Positions 6,849 through 15,115 of a stretch of DNA of 17,036 nucleotides are shown piece after piece. The notes below the pieces were generated by a model that was not told the origin of the DNA, ran no database searches, and saw only the letters and a list, made by a program, of their open reading frames with translations. Source of the DNA: Clostridia bacterium (GTDB taxonomy: Bacteria > Bacillota > Clostridia > Oscillospirales > CAG-272); the NCBI GenBank assembly GCA_017407375.1, contig JAFQWT010000018.1:1-17036 (forward strand). Reading direction: 5' to 3'. How positions within the stretch are numbered: position 1 is the first letter of the stretch; every line of letters starts with the position of its first letter. Made by a program: the position numbers and the translations under genes.

Positions 6849-6850
6849 AG

Positions 6851-6877
6851 AAAAAGACCGCAGAAGCGGTCTTTTTT
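6851..6877 (+). terminator. Terminator of the oxidoreductase gene
   Basis: The stem AAAAAGACCGC / GCGGTCTTTTT with an AGAA loop and six T in the tail starts 3 bp after the stop codon. Confidence 0.88.
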
Positions 6878-6927
6878 CTGCGAAAGGGAAGGGGAACGCG
6901 CTTTCCTGATTTTGACGCCTCCCTCTA

Positions 6928-6956
6928 TTGACTTTCCGCCGCGCTTTGTGTATAAT
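6928..6956 (+). promoter_or_regulatory. Sigma-A promoter of the creatininase-family gene
   Basis: TTGACT (6928-6933), a 17-bp spacer ending in TGTG, and TATAAT (6951-6956). The start of transcription near 6963 rules out any start codon upstream of 6990. Confidence 0.85.
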
Positions 6957-6989
6957 ATTGGCATAACCAAAAGAATAGGAGAACACGCT

Positions 6990-7727
6990 ATGCAAATGCT
7001 TGAAATGCTATACGATGAGATCCAGGACGCTGTGGATCGGAAGGTCCCCTTCATCATTCCGATCGGCACGCTGGAGTACCACGCCCGCCACGCCTCCTGC
7101 GGCACCGACACCCTGGTCATCACGGGGTGCCTGCGTGAGCTGGAGAAGGAGAAGGAGATCGTGGTCTGCCCGCCGCTCTATTACGGTGTTGCCTCTTACG
7201 CCGTGTGCGCGCCGAAGCCCAGCCACTTCCACGTGGATGAGGATGCCTACGTCAATTATCTCTATTGGATCTTAAAGTCGATGATCGAGGCCGGTCATAA
7301 GAACATCTACCTCGTCGCCCACCACCAGACCGAGGGCGCGGGCCTGATGCCCATGACCATTGCCTGCCACAAGGCGGCCAAAAAGGTCACCATGGAATAT
7401 ATGGAGAACACCCTCGGCAAGGGCTGGTGGGGCAGTGATTCCTACGCCTCCTACTACGAGGATATGGGCTCGGAGGACGATCCCTTCTCCTACATCAAGG
7501 TCATTCCCCTCATCGGCGCGGACGCCCAGATCAAGTGCGGCGGCTTTGACCACGCCGGTAAGTGGGAGACCAGCCTGATGATGGGCACCTACCCTGAGCT
7601 TGTCGACCTTAGCCGCTGTGAGCGCAATACCGAGTGGTTTGCCGAAAGCGCCAAGGAGGCCAGCGTGGAGACGGGCAAGCACATGGTCGAGTGCACCCTT
7701 GAGTGGCTCCGCAAGGTCATTGTCTGA
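6990..7727 (+). CDS. Creatininase-family metal-dependent amidohydrolase
   Basis: A 245-residue soluble protein of the creatininase fold, near the usual length of about 240-260. Metal-site motifs are visible: IPIGTLEYHARHASCGTD (24-40) gives E29, H31 and D40, corresponding to the E-x-H...D set; AHHQTEG (110-116) stands where most members have NGHGGN; HAGKWETS (188-195) supplies the last glutamate E193. Relatives hydrolyse creatinine, mycofactocin precursors or N-formyl riboflavin precursors, so the substrate here is open; the changed central motif suggests a non-standard one. The ATG has AGGAGA 7 bp upstream. It stands alone between its promoter and terminators, beside the oxidoreductase. Confidence 0.82.
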   Translation: MQMLEMLYDEIQDAVDRKVPFIIPIGTLEYHARHASCGTDTLVITGCLRELEKEKEIVVCPPLYYGVASYAVCAPKPSHFHVDEDAYVNYLYWILKSMIEAGHKNIYLVAHHQTEGAGLMPMTIACHKAAKKVTMEYMENTLGKGWWGSDSYASYYEDMGSEDDPFSYIKVIPLIGADAQIKCGGFDHAGKWETSLMMGTYPELVDLSRCERNTEWFAESAKEASVETGKHMVECTLEWLRKVIV

Positions 7728-7740
7728 GAACAGAATAGGC

Positions 7741-7771
7741 ACCGCCGCCAATGCCCGTCATTGGCGGCGGT
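7741..7771 (+). terminator. Strong hairpin after the creatininase-family gene
   Basis: A 13-bp perfect stem (ACCGCCGCCAATG / CATTGGCGGCGGT) with a 5-nt loop, 13 bp after the stop codon. The tail (CTTCTTGG) is only partly T-rich. Confidence 0.65.
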
Positions 7772-7786
7772 CTTCTTGGTAAACGG

Positions 7787-7812
7787 AACACCCGCACGGC
7801 GGGTGTTTTTTT
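7787..7812 (+). terminator. Second terminator with a T7 tail
   Basis: The stem AACACCCGC / GCGGGTGTT with an ACG loop and a run of seven T. It backs up the hairpin at 7741-7771, giving a tandem terminator behind the creatininase-family gene. Confidence 0.85.
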
Positions 7813-7855
7813 GTGCGGCAGGGCCCTGTCACGCCGCCCTTTTCGCCCTCCTCGG

Positions 7856-7945
7856 CACCTCCGCCACTGCCTCCGCCACTGCCTCCGCACTGCCTCCGCA
7901 CCACCTCCGCACTACCTCCGTCACTGCCTCCGCACTGCCTCCGCG
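7856..7945. repeat. Degenerate 11-12 bp tandem repeat (CACTGCCTCCGC)
   Basis: About eight head-to-tail copies of (C)ACTGCCTCCGC, with variants ACCACCTCCGC and ACTACCTCCGT. The strand is almost free of runs of A and T and strongly C-rich. It sits between a terminator and the promoter of the large lipoprotein gene and has no matching coding signal (frames through it give only low-complexity protein and no ribosome binding site). Confidence 0.8.
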
Positions 7946-8081
7946 GAGAGAAAAACGTCAAAAACGCGTCAGAAACAAAACTTTGCATTTTCATCAAAAT
8001 GATTAGTATTCTTTACAAAAAATGCGATTTTGAGCATACGGGCGCGCCATAAAAACTTTTTAAAAACCTCCCCATTTCCTC
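7946..8081. other. AT-rich intergenic segment without a gene
   Basis: After the C-rich repeat the composition flips to A/T-rich. I see no gene, tRNA or clear promoter. An 8-bp palindrome GGCGCGCC at 8041-8048 recurs at 8092-8099, inside the spacer of the lipoprotein promoter. Confidence 0.5.
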
Positions 8082-8110
8082 TTGCAAAAGCGGCGCGCCT
8101 GTGGTATAAT
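8082..8110 (+). promoter_or_regulatory. Sigma-A promoter of the large lipoprotein gene
   Basis: TTGCAA (8082-8087), a 17-bp spacer, and TATAAT (8105-8110) preceded by TGG. The leader of about 58 nt holds a small hairpin (GGGGC-AGCC-GCCCC, 8122-8135) and AGGAGG at 8161-8166. Confidence 0.82.
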
Positions 8111-8174
8111 GCTAATACCGAGGGGCAGCCGCCCCATCACATCTTCCGTATTTCTTATAAAGGAGGCATACATC

Positions 8175-10805
8175 ATGAGAAAACACACCCTTTTGGCACT
8201 GTTGTGCTTTGTGCTGATGCTCTCCACCTCCCTCGTCCTCGCTTCGTGCGGCGGACGGGGCGATGATGACGAGACCACAGCCGTAACCACCACAGCGCCG
8301 ACCACCACCACGGCGGCGACTACGATAGCGCCCGCCACCACGGCGGCTCCCGCCACTACCACCGCTCCTGCGGCCACCACCACTCCTGCGGCTACCACGG
8401 CTCCCGTGACCACCACGGCTCCCGTGACCACCGCGCCCCACCAGCACGTGTACAACACCACCGTGGTGGCTCCCACCTGCACCGCGGATGGCTACACTCT
8501 GCACAGCTGCACCTGCGGTCACAGCTATCAGGATACCCCCGTGCCGGCGGGTCACACCCTCTCGTCCAAGATCGTGCGTTACCCCACGACCATGACCGAG
8601 GGCGTCCTGCGCTTCAGCTGCAGCAAGTGCTCCTTCACCAAGACCGAGGCGATCGATGCGGTGTCCACCGTCACGCTTCCGAGCATTGCCGAGGCCATTG
8701 CTTCTGCCCTGCCGGACGGCACCTTTGAGATCTCGGATCTCGATTCGCTTCCCGCCATCGCTCTCTTCCGTTCTTATACGGAGCTGCATGACGGTGAGCC
8801 CTACGTCGAAAGCTCGGGCGACCTCTATTACGCCGTCAAGATCGGCGCCTTCACCCTGACGGTGGACGGCACCGACGTCAGCGGTCACCTGGCCCTTGAG
8901 GTCGGCACGGCTGACCTTGCCGAGGGTGAGACCACCAGCGAGGACTTCGAGAAGATCTTCTCCATTGAATTCTATATGGAGGGTGACGACCTCTCGATAG
9001 CGGTCAACAGCCCCGATGCCACAAAGCTTGACCTGAGCGATGCGTTCTACACCGCCCTTGCCGCCAAGCTCGGCGTGCCTACCGAGGTCCTCACCGAGGC
9101 CTTCTACGTAGCGTGCGAGATGGAAAACTACCTGCCCCTGGCCGAGGCGATCGCCAATGCCATTGCCGCGGAGGTCAACCTTCCCACGGCAGAGCACGGC
9201 ATTGCCGACCTTCTGGCACTTCTCAGCAAGGACCTTGTTGCCGCGGAGGTTGACGGCGATAACACCGTCTACACCGTGAACCTTGCCGCCCTCTCCGATG
9301 CTCTTTCCGAGTACGTGGATAAGACCCTCGGTGACGTGATCGACGCCGCTTACGGGGAGAACACCTCCGCCATGCTGATGGCCTACATCGCCCTGCTCCC
9401 CGACATGAAGCTGGGTGAGATCGCCGATTCCGCCATTCTTCTTGCCGAGACCTACGAGATCGATCTGGATCTCCTCTACACCCTCATCAACCGCATCGTT
9501 TACGATGCCACGGGCGCCGACTTTGACGTTGAGCTTGCCATTCTGGCGCGTTACGATGACACCCTGGCCGACGTCGCCGCGGAGCTTTCGGGTCAGCCCG
9601 CAAGCACCATCAAGGGCGCCGTTGTCGGCACGACCGCTATGATCTCGAGCACCACCTTTGCTGAGTGGTATCACGGCGCCTTCTGCGATAGCACCGTGGA
9701 TGCCCACGAGGCCGGTAGCTGCGAGGCCCTTGCCGAGCTCCTGGCGGGCATTTCCGGCGGGCTTGACGACATCGTCATCAATGCCACCGTGGATGCCGAG
9801 GGCAACGTGCTGTCCTACGAGGTCAGCTGCCCGCTCTTCGGTATTGTGAGCAATGCCGAGGGCGTCAATGGCGGAGCGGTCCTTCCCGGCCTTGGCGTGC
9901 TCAGCTTCAACCTGACCGACACCGTCTTCACGCTTGACATTACCGACATGGAGGATCCCACGGGCAAGTACGTGGACATCACCGCCACGCTGGAGAACGG
10001 CGCGGTCATGTCGATCGACGTTCTCCTCAGCACCAAGTATGAGGCGTCCGATAAGGAAAATCCCGAGGGTGGCGAGCCCGAGGGTAGCGAGCCCGAGGCG
10101 CAGACCGAGTCCGAGGAGCCGACGGTGGTCTTCGTTCCGATCCTCGACGCTACCCTGACCTTCACCTACGGTGAGGATGACTTCAACGTGATCGCCAACC
10201 TCCTCTTGGAGGCCCCCACGCAGAAGCAGATCACCGTTGGCATTGGCAATACTAAGCTTGCCGTTGCCTACGGCGCTGTGGATGCCGGTGCGCCCGAGGG
10301 CTACTTCCTTGTGACCTACGTCCCCGCCGAGAACGGCTTCAGCATTACGGTTACCGACGTGCTGACCGACGCCACGATGGGCTCGCTGACCTATGCCGTG
10401 GACGCTGAGACCGGCAACGTCACGCTGGCGCTCCTCACGCCCTTTGGCGAATTCGGCTTTGCGAAGGTGAACGGGGCGGAGAGCACGGTCTACACGCTCA
10501 CCATGGGCTCGGGCGATGAGACGGCCGTCCTCGGCTCGCTCACGCTGGGCGATACCTTCGTGCTGGAGCTGGCCACCCCCGTCTTTGCGGGTAAGGTGGA
10601 GGTCGCTCCCGCCAAGGAAGGCCTCGGTGCCGTCGTGACCTTCACCGACTTCACCGCTGTGCTCGCTCTTAGCGACCATTACTTCATCGTCTCCGAGAGC
10701 GATAACGGCGAGAAGGGCCAGGAGATCGCTGTGGATGCCTATTCGCAGTACGTCGCCGTCCTGAACGGTGCCCTGTCCTTCGTCTACACCGCTCCCATTC
10801 AGTAA
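8175..10805 (+). CDS. Large secreted lipoprotein with Thr/Ala/Pro linker and Cys-rich module
   Basis: An 876-residue exported lipoprotein. Residues 1-24 are a signal peptide ending in LVLAS with C25 as the lipidated cysteine. A TTAP-type low-complexity linker follows (34-88), likely a cell-wall spacer. Next comes a short module with an H-x-H start and C102, C112-x-C114-G, C149-x2-C152, matching the HxH...CxxCG... pattern often seen in Clostridia surface proteins. From about 165 to 876 there is a long, acidic, beta- and helix-rich extracellular region with no family I recognise, split by an E/P/G/S-rich linker near 627-650. The start at 8175 has AGGAGG at 8 bp. Two hairpins separate it from the downstream lipoprotein and ABC transporter genes, which may be its functional partners (inference). 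Confidence 0.82.
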   Translation: MRKHTLLALLCFVLMLSTSLVLASCGGRGDDDETTAVTTTAPTTTTAATTIAPATTAAPATTTAPAATTTPAATTAPVTTTAPVTTAPHQHVYNTTVVAPTCTADGYTLHSCTCGHSYQDTPVPAGHTLSSKIVRYPTTMTEGVLRFSCSKCSFTKTEAIDAVSTVTLPSIAEAIASALPDGTFEISDLDSLPAIALFRSYTELHDGEPYVESSGDLYYAVKIGAFTLTVDGTDVSGHLALEVGTADLAEGETTSEDFEKIFSIEFYMEGDDLSIAVNSPDATKLDLSDAFYTALAAKLGVPTEVLTEAFYVACEMENYLPLAEAIANAIAAEVNLPTAEHGIADLLALLSKDLVAAEVDGDNTVYTVNLAALSDALSEYVDKTLGDVIDAAYGENTSAMLMAYIALLPDMKLGEIADSAILLAETYEIDLDLLYTLINRIVYDATGADFDVELAILARYDDTLADVAAELSGQPASTIKGAVVGTTAMISSTTFAEWYHGAFCDSTVDAHEAGSCEALAELLAGISGGLDDIVINATVDAEGNVLSYEVSCPLFGIVSNAEGVNGGAVLPGLGVLSFNLTDTVFTLDITDMEDPTGKYVDITATLENGAVMSIDVLLSTKYEASDKENPEGGEPEGSEPEAQTESEEPTVVFVPILDATLTFTYGEDDFNVIANLLLEAPTQKQITVGIGNTKLAVAYGAVDAGAPEGYFLVTYVPAENGFSITVTDVLTDATMGSLTYAVDAETGNVTLALLTPFGEFGFAKVNGAESTVYTLTMGSGDETAVLGSLTLGDTFVLELATPVFAGKVEVAPAKEGLGAVVTFTDFTAVLALSDHYFIVSESDNGEKGQEIAVDAYSQYVAVLNGALSFVYTAPIQ

Positions 10806-10815
10806 TCTTTGAAAA

Positions 10816-10840
10816 GGATGGGCGGCCCCGCCGCCCATCC
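10816..10840 (+). terminator. Hairpin after the large lipoprotein gene
   Basis: A 10-bp perfect stem (GGATGGGCGG / CCGCCCATCC) with a CCCCG loop and no T-tract. It could act as an RNA-processing or stability hairpin more than as a terminator. Confidence 0.6.
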
Positions 10841-10847
10841 CTACCAT

Positions 10848-10886
10848 AGCAAAAGCCGATCAGCCATGCGCGGATCGGCTTTTGCT
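10848..10886 (+). terminator. Long stem-loop in front of the second lipoprotein gene
   Basis: A 14-bp perfect stem (AGCAAAAGCCGATC / GATCGGCTTTTGCT) around an 11-nt loop. The tail has only four T in the stem, and the ribosome binding site of the next gene (GGAAGGAAA) begins 4 bp after it. This looks like a partial terminator or attenuator that limits read-through into the ABC transporter genes. Confidence 0.65.
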
Positions 10887-10903
10887 CACAGGAAGGAAAC
10901 GAA

Positions 10904-12145
10904 ATGAAAAAGGGAAAGAAGAACGCAAGCCGCATGCCCCTTTGCCGTCGGGGCCTCCTTTTGCTATGCCTTTTTTCCCTTTTGCTTTCGCTCACTTCCT
11001 GTGACAGCGCCCCCGCCATCGTCCGTGAGGGGCTGACGGTCCTCCCCTCGGACGACACGGTCGCCCCACCTGCCGAGGGCACCCTGGCCCTCGGGCAGGA
11101 GGCCGCCTACACCCTGCTTTCCCATTACGTGCGCGCCACCACGGTCGCGGCACTGCCCCCCGCCACGGTCGCGGCGCTGACCCGCCACGCGGAGGTCCTT
11201 TCCTCGCTCCTTTGGGACACGGGCCTCACCGATGGGCGCTACCGTGAGGTCGCCGCCCTCCTCAAGGCGGACGGCCCCGCCGCCATTGACGCCTACCTCG
11301 CTTCGGACGGCGGTCTCACCGCCCCCGAGGTCCGCGCGCTTTACCTCTCGCTTTCCGAGAAGATGGGGGCCGAGCGCCTCGGCCGCTTTGCCTACACCGT
11401 GGCCCTCTACCGCTACGAGGACCTGGCCGCCACCGCGATGGCGCGCTATGAGAAATACGGCTATCCCCACCTGCTCCTTGAGGCCGAGCGCCTTGCGGCC
11501 GAGCGCGCCACGCTCCTCTCCGACGTTGGGGAGGAGGGCTTTACGGCTGCCATGCAGACCGCCGTGATGCTTGCCGACCTTGCCACGGGAACGGCGGCAG
11601 GCGAGGAGCTTTTGGCCTTCTCCCCGACCGAGCTTTTGCTCTTTCTCCGTTATATTCCCCTCGGCGGGCTGACCCTCACCCCCGAGGGCTGGGAGCTCTT
11701 CCTTTCGCTCCTTTCCCCGCCGTCCGGGAGCTACCGGGGCCGCCTTTTTGCCGCCGCCGAGGATAACGGCGACCTTTCCCGCCTTGCCGCGGTGCTCCCC
11801 ACGGCGGTCTCGCTCCTTTCCTCGGTGCGGGACGGCATGACCGAGAGGGAAGCGCGCCTCCTCCAGGCGGGGGACACGGCGGGGCTCCTCCACGCCCTTC
11901 TCAAGGGGATGAGCCCGGGCGAGAGGGAGGTCCTCTTTGCCCTCCTTGAGACCCCCTTGACCTACGCCGATTACGAGGCCCTGGCGGCCGAGGAATACGG
12001 TGAGGACTTCCTTACCTATCGGTCCTCGCTCACCCCCGCCACCGCCGAGGAGCTTACCGCCGCCACGGCGGAGACGTTTGCATCGGTGCTTGAGCGCTAT
12101 TTGTTTCGGATCTCCCCCGTGCTGACCTATCGGGGAGTGAGATAA
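10904..12145 (+). CDS. Putative lipoprotein, helical, next to an ABC transporter
   Basis: A 413-residue exported protein with a basic start, a hydrophobic stretch (17-30) and a lipobox LTSC giving lipidated C33. The rest is leucine/alanine-rich, mainly helical and without a family I know. It lies 10 bp upstream of the ATPase gene, whose ribosome binding site overlaps its stop codon, so the three genes form one operon. It is plausibly the external partner of the permease, but it lacks any substrate-binding-protein motif I can see. No promoter is visible in front of it. The ATG has a GGAAGGAAA stretch about 5 bp upstream. Confidence 0.75.
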   Translation: MKKGKKNASRMPLCRRGLLLLCLFSLLLSLTSCDSAPAIVREGLTVLPSDDTVAPPAEGTLALGQEAAYTLLSHYVRATTVAALPPATVAALTRHAEVLSSLLWDTGLTDGRYREVAALLKADGPAAIDAYLASDGGLTAPEVRALYLSLSEKMGAERLGRFAYTVALYRYEDLAATAMARYEKYGYPHLLLEAERLAAERATLLSDVGEEGFTAAMQTAVMLADLATGTAAGEELLAFSPTELLLFLRYIPLGGLTLTPEGWELFLSLLSPPSGSYRGRLFAAAEDNGDLSRLAAVLPTAVSLLSSVRDGMTEREARLLQAGDTAGLLHALLKGMSPGEREVLFALLETPLTYADYEALAAEEYGEDFLTYRSSLTPATAEELTAATAETFASVLERYLFRISPVLTYRGVR

Positions 12146-12155
12146 AGGAGAACGT

Positions 12156-12809
12156 ATGATCACAGCGGAAAATATCGTCAAATCCTACCACGGCGAGCAG
12201 GTCCTCAAGGGCGTCAGTCTCACCGTTGAGGACGGGGAGTTTGTGTCGATCATGGGGGAAAGCGGCAGCGGGAAGTCCACGCTCCTTTCGATCCTCGGCG
12301 GCTTTCTCACGCCCGACGGCGGTCGGGTCCTTTGGGACGGTACCCCCCTCTCATCCCTGACGGAGGCGCGCCTCTTCGCCCTTCGCTCCACCCGCCTTGG
12401 CTTCGTCTTTCAGTTCTTTCGCCTCGTGCCCACCCTCCGCGTCCGTGACAATATGCTCCTCCCCGCCACCCTCGGTGGGAGGGTCGGCGCGGATACTGAG
12501 GACTACCTTTCCGAGCTTGTCGACCGCCTTCAGCTCGGTCACCTTCTCGGCAAATACCCCACCGAGCTCTCGGGTGGTCAGTGCCAGCGCGTGGCCATCG
12601 TGCGCGCCCTGGTCTACCGCCCCGAGACCGTCATCCTCGATGAGCCGACGGGCGCCCTTGACAGCGGCATGGAGGGGCGCGTGATGGCGCTGCTCCGCCA
12701 CGTCAACGAAAAAGAGGGCACGACCGTCATCCAGGTCACCCACAGTCAAGCCGTGGCCGCCTACGGCCGCCGCCTTATCCGCCTTTCGGACGGGGAGATC
12801 TGCGGATGA
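12156..12809 (+). CDS. ABC transporter ATP-binding protein (MacB/LolD-type)
   Basis: A 217-residue ATPase with all core motifs: Walker A GESGSGKST (34-42), Q-loop FVFQ (Q86), signature LSGGQCQRV (138-146), Walker B VILDEPTGALD (159-169, catalytic E163) and a switch histidine H196. The length and the FVFQ...LDEPTGALD pattern fit the MacB/LolD/BceA group that pairs with FtsX-like permeases. Two small departures are the Cys in the signature (LSGGQC in place of LSGGQQ) and Ser after the switch histidine (THS in place of THD). It has AAAGGAG 5 bp upstream and overlaps the permease gene by 4 bp (ATGA), indicating translational coupling. Confidence 0.93.
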   Translation: MITAENIVKSYHGEQVLKGVSLTVEDGEFVSIMGESGSGKSTLLSILGGFLTPDGGRVLWDGTPLSSLTEARLFALRSTRLGFVFQFFRLVPTLRVRDNMLLPATLGGRVGADTEDYLSELVDRLQLGHLLGKYPTELSGGQCQRVAIVRALVYRPETVILDEPTGALDSGMEGRVMALLRHVNEKEGTTVIQVTHSQAVAAYGRRLIRLSDGEICG

Positions 12810-15115
12810 AGCTCTTTTATAAGCATCTTTTCACCTCGATCCGGCGGCGGTGGGGACAGCCCCTCATTCTCGTTCTTACGCTTCTGCTGTCCGTCTTGGT
12901 GACCGCCATGGCCTTTGGCCTCAGCGCTTCCCTCAAGAACGAGACCGCCCTGCGCCAAAGCGCCGCCTACGGCAAGGCCGACCTCACGGTCAGCATCGGC
13001 GCGGGCTCCACCACCCGCTTTCTTCTCTCGGAGGATGCCACCGCCCTTCTCGGGGAGGAGTGCCGCATAGCGGGGCTTTACGAGCTCCCGCTTCTCCTTG
13101 GGGAGCAGACGGTCCTCGGCGGCGCCGCCGACCTTAACGCCTACGGTGCGGTCTTTCCGCTCCGCTTCATCGCCTACGGGGAGATCACCGAGGCCTCGCT
13201 TGGCGAGGTCGCCCTCATCACCCACCGCCTGGCAAAGGAGCAGGGCCTTTCGGTGGGGGATCCCCTCAGCGTGACCGTCCTCGGCCGCAGGGCGACCTAT
13301 ACCGTGGCGGGCATTACCGACGTGAGCTTTGCCGGCAGCTATGACGTTTTGCTGGACATCACGGCTGTCACCCGTGCGATCGCGGCGGGCTCGCCCTTCC
13401 TCTCGGCCATCGGGGACGATTTCCGCCCGGCGGGCACCCTTTACGTTGACCTTCCCGAGGGGCTCGCCCCGGAGGAGGCGGCAAGCCGCCTCTCGGCCTC
13501 CCCCCTCTTTGCCGATAAGAGCATCGTCACCGTGGGAAGCCACGTGGCGACCTTCAGCGCCATCGGGACGGTCGATCGGATCGTCACGGTCATCATTCTC
13601 CTGACCGCGGTCCTTGGCGCCGCCGTCACCTTTTGCTGCTTTTCCATCCTCTCCTCGCAGCGGAGTGAGGAGAACGCCGTCTTTATGGCGGCGGGCGCGC
13701 GGCGCCTCTGGCTCGACCTTTCGCAATACGCCGAGATCCTTTTGTACTTCGCCGTTGGCGCTCCCCTGGGGCTTCTCCTTGCGCGGCCGGCGCTCTCGCT
13801 CCTTGTCGGCTTGGCGGGCTTTGTCTATTCCCCGGCCGTTCTCACGGCGGGCGGCATCCTTTCGGCCCTTCTTATTCAGCTGGGGGTGGCGCTCCTCTCG
13901 GTCACGGCCTTTCTTCTGCTCCGTCGGCGCCGCGGGGGCGGTGGCCGCCATCGTCGCCTCCTTCCCCTGGCCCTTGCGGCCGCCCTGCCCCTTCTGGCCG
14001 TGCTGGCGCTTTGCCTTCCCCCCTCGGCGCGCTTTCCGCTCGGCATTGTCTCCTTTCTCTTCCTTTTCCTTTTCATCTTTACCCTCACCCCGCCCCTTTT
14101 CCGCACCGTCCTCCGGTGGGTGACGCTCCTCTTGGAGCGCCGCGGAAAACGAAGGGGCCGCCCCGTCGCCCCCTCCCTCTATTATGCTCTTAAGAATACC
14201 GAGGCGGTGGCGCTTTTGCAAAACTCGGCGCGCCTTGTGGCGGTGCTTCTCAGCATCCTTATCCTGACCGCCTATCTGCTCGTCAGCACCTTCGGCTTTC
14301 TCGGCACCCTTCGGGGGCTGTTTTGCGGCGAGTACACCGTGTCGGGCGGCACCGCGCGCTGCTATGAGCGCATTGCCTCCTGCGAGAGCGTTGACCGCGT
14401 CAATAGGATCTACCTCTCCTCCGTCACCCTTGGCGAGGGGCGGCCCTGCCACGCCTTGGCCGCCGATGCTCCGGAGGCCCTTGCGGAGGAGCTGAACGTT
14501 CCGCTCCTGCCGCGGGGGGATGAGGTCGTCATCTCGGGGGAGCTTTCCCGTGAGCTTTCCCTCCGCGAGGGGGATACCGTTGCGCTTCGGGTGGGGGACC
14601 GCACGCTCACGCTCACGGTGGCCGCCATAGCACGCCTTGGAACGCCGATGCTCGTTTTCGACTGCGCCCATCACGGCATCCCCTATAATATGCTCCTTGT
14701 CGCGGGGAAGGAGGGCGCCTCGCCCGCGGTGCTCCGCCAGGAGCTTGCCGCCGCCACGTCGGCGGAGCTCGCGGGGGTCCTGCCAACGGAGGAGCTGTTT
14801 GCCCTCCGCACCGAGATGGTGGAGATCTACGTTGCCGCCGCCGTGGCCCTCTTGATGGCGGCCACCGTCTTTTCGGTGGTGGGGCTTGGGGATAATCTTT
14901 GGGAGAGCTACCGCTCCCGCCGCGAGGAGATGGCACTTTATGCCGCCTCGGGCATGGCGGCGCGCACCGTCCGACGGATGAAAGCCGCCGAGGTCGCCGT
15001 CACCCTCCTCTTTGCGCTCCTTGTGGCCCTCCTTGCCACCGTCATCGGCGCCGCTCTCATGCAGTTCGCTCTCTCCGTCATGCACGACGTCCTCCTTAAT
15101 TTTCTGAGGTATTAA
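12806..15115 (+). CDS. FtsX/MacB-like ABC transporter permease
   Basis: A 769-residue membrane protein with a cytoplasmic N-terminus, a first helix (18-40), then a large extracytoplasmic domain (about 41-255) and a helix block (about 258-281, 310-331, 347-372). Further helices at about 387-407, 412-430 and 474-497 lead into a second extracytoplasmic domain (about 500-670), and the last helices are near 672-695 and 730-760. This is the duplicated FtsX layout of permeases that work by mechanotransmission and do not pump across the membrane. A basic RRRRGGGGRHRR loop links the halves. No substrate can be assigned; families of this kind handle lipoproteins, antibiotics or cell-wall hydrolase control. 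It ends at the terminator at 15115. Confidence 0.88.
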   Translation: MKLFYKHLFTSIRRRWGQPLILVLTLLLSVLVTAMAFGLSASLKNETALRQSAAYGKADLTVSIGAGSTTRFLLSEDATALLGEECRIAGLYELPLLLGEQTVLGGAADLNAYGAVFPLRFIAYGEITEASLGEVALITHRLAKEQGLSVGDPLSVTVLGRRATYTVAGITDVSFAGSYDVLLDITAVTRAIAAGSPFLSAIGDDFRPAGTLYVDLPEGLAPEEAASRLSASPLFADKSIVTVGSHVATFSAIGTVDRIVTVIILLTAVLGAAVTFCCFSILSSQRSEENAVFMAAGARRLWLDLSQYAEILLYFAVGAPLGLLLARPALSLLVGLAGFVYSPAVLTAGGILSALLIQLGVALLSVTAFLLLRRRRGGGGRHRRLLPLALAAALPLLAVLALCLPPSARFPLGIVSFLFLFLFIFTLTPPLFRTVLRWVTLLLERRGKRRGRPVAPSLYYALKNTEAVALLQNSARLVAVLLSILILTAYLLVSTFGFLGTLRGLFCGEYTVSGGTARCYERIASCESVDRVNRIYLSSVTLGEGRPCHALAADAPEALAEELNVPLLPRGDEVVISGELSRELSLREGDTVALRVGDRTLTLTVAAIARLGTPMLVFDCAHHGIPYNMLLVAGKEGASPAVLRQELAAATSAELAGVLPTEELFALRTEMVEIYVAAAVALLMAATVFSVVGLGDNLWESYRSRREEMALYAASGMAARTVRRMKAAEVAVTLLFALLVALLATVIGAALMQFALSVMHDVLLNFLRY

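Noticed and set aside
6912..6989. Upstream start for the creatininase-family gene
   Set aside because: It would begin upstream of the -35 box of the gene's own promoter; the ATG at 6990 has AGGAGA at the right distance.
7856..7945. CRISPR-like array
   Set aside because: Units are 11-12 bp and head-to-tail with no spacers, so it is a simple tandem repeat.
8082..8174. Upstream start for the large lipoprotein
   Set aside because: It overlaps the promoter, and only the ATG at 8175 puts the signal peptide at the N-terminus behind an AGGAGG.
12761..15085. Very long open frame antisense to the permease gene
   Set aside because: It is a composition shadow: the real gene has ABC-permease topology, a coupled start and a terminator, whereas the antisense frame is charged low-complexity sequence without a ribosome binding site. 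The same holds for long antisense frames over 8112-10847, 10964-12181, 5793-6995 and 3583-4575.
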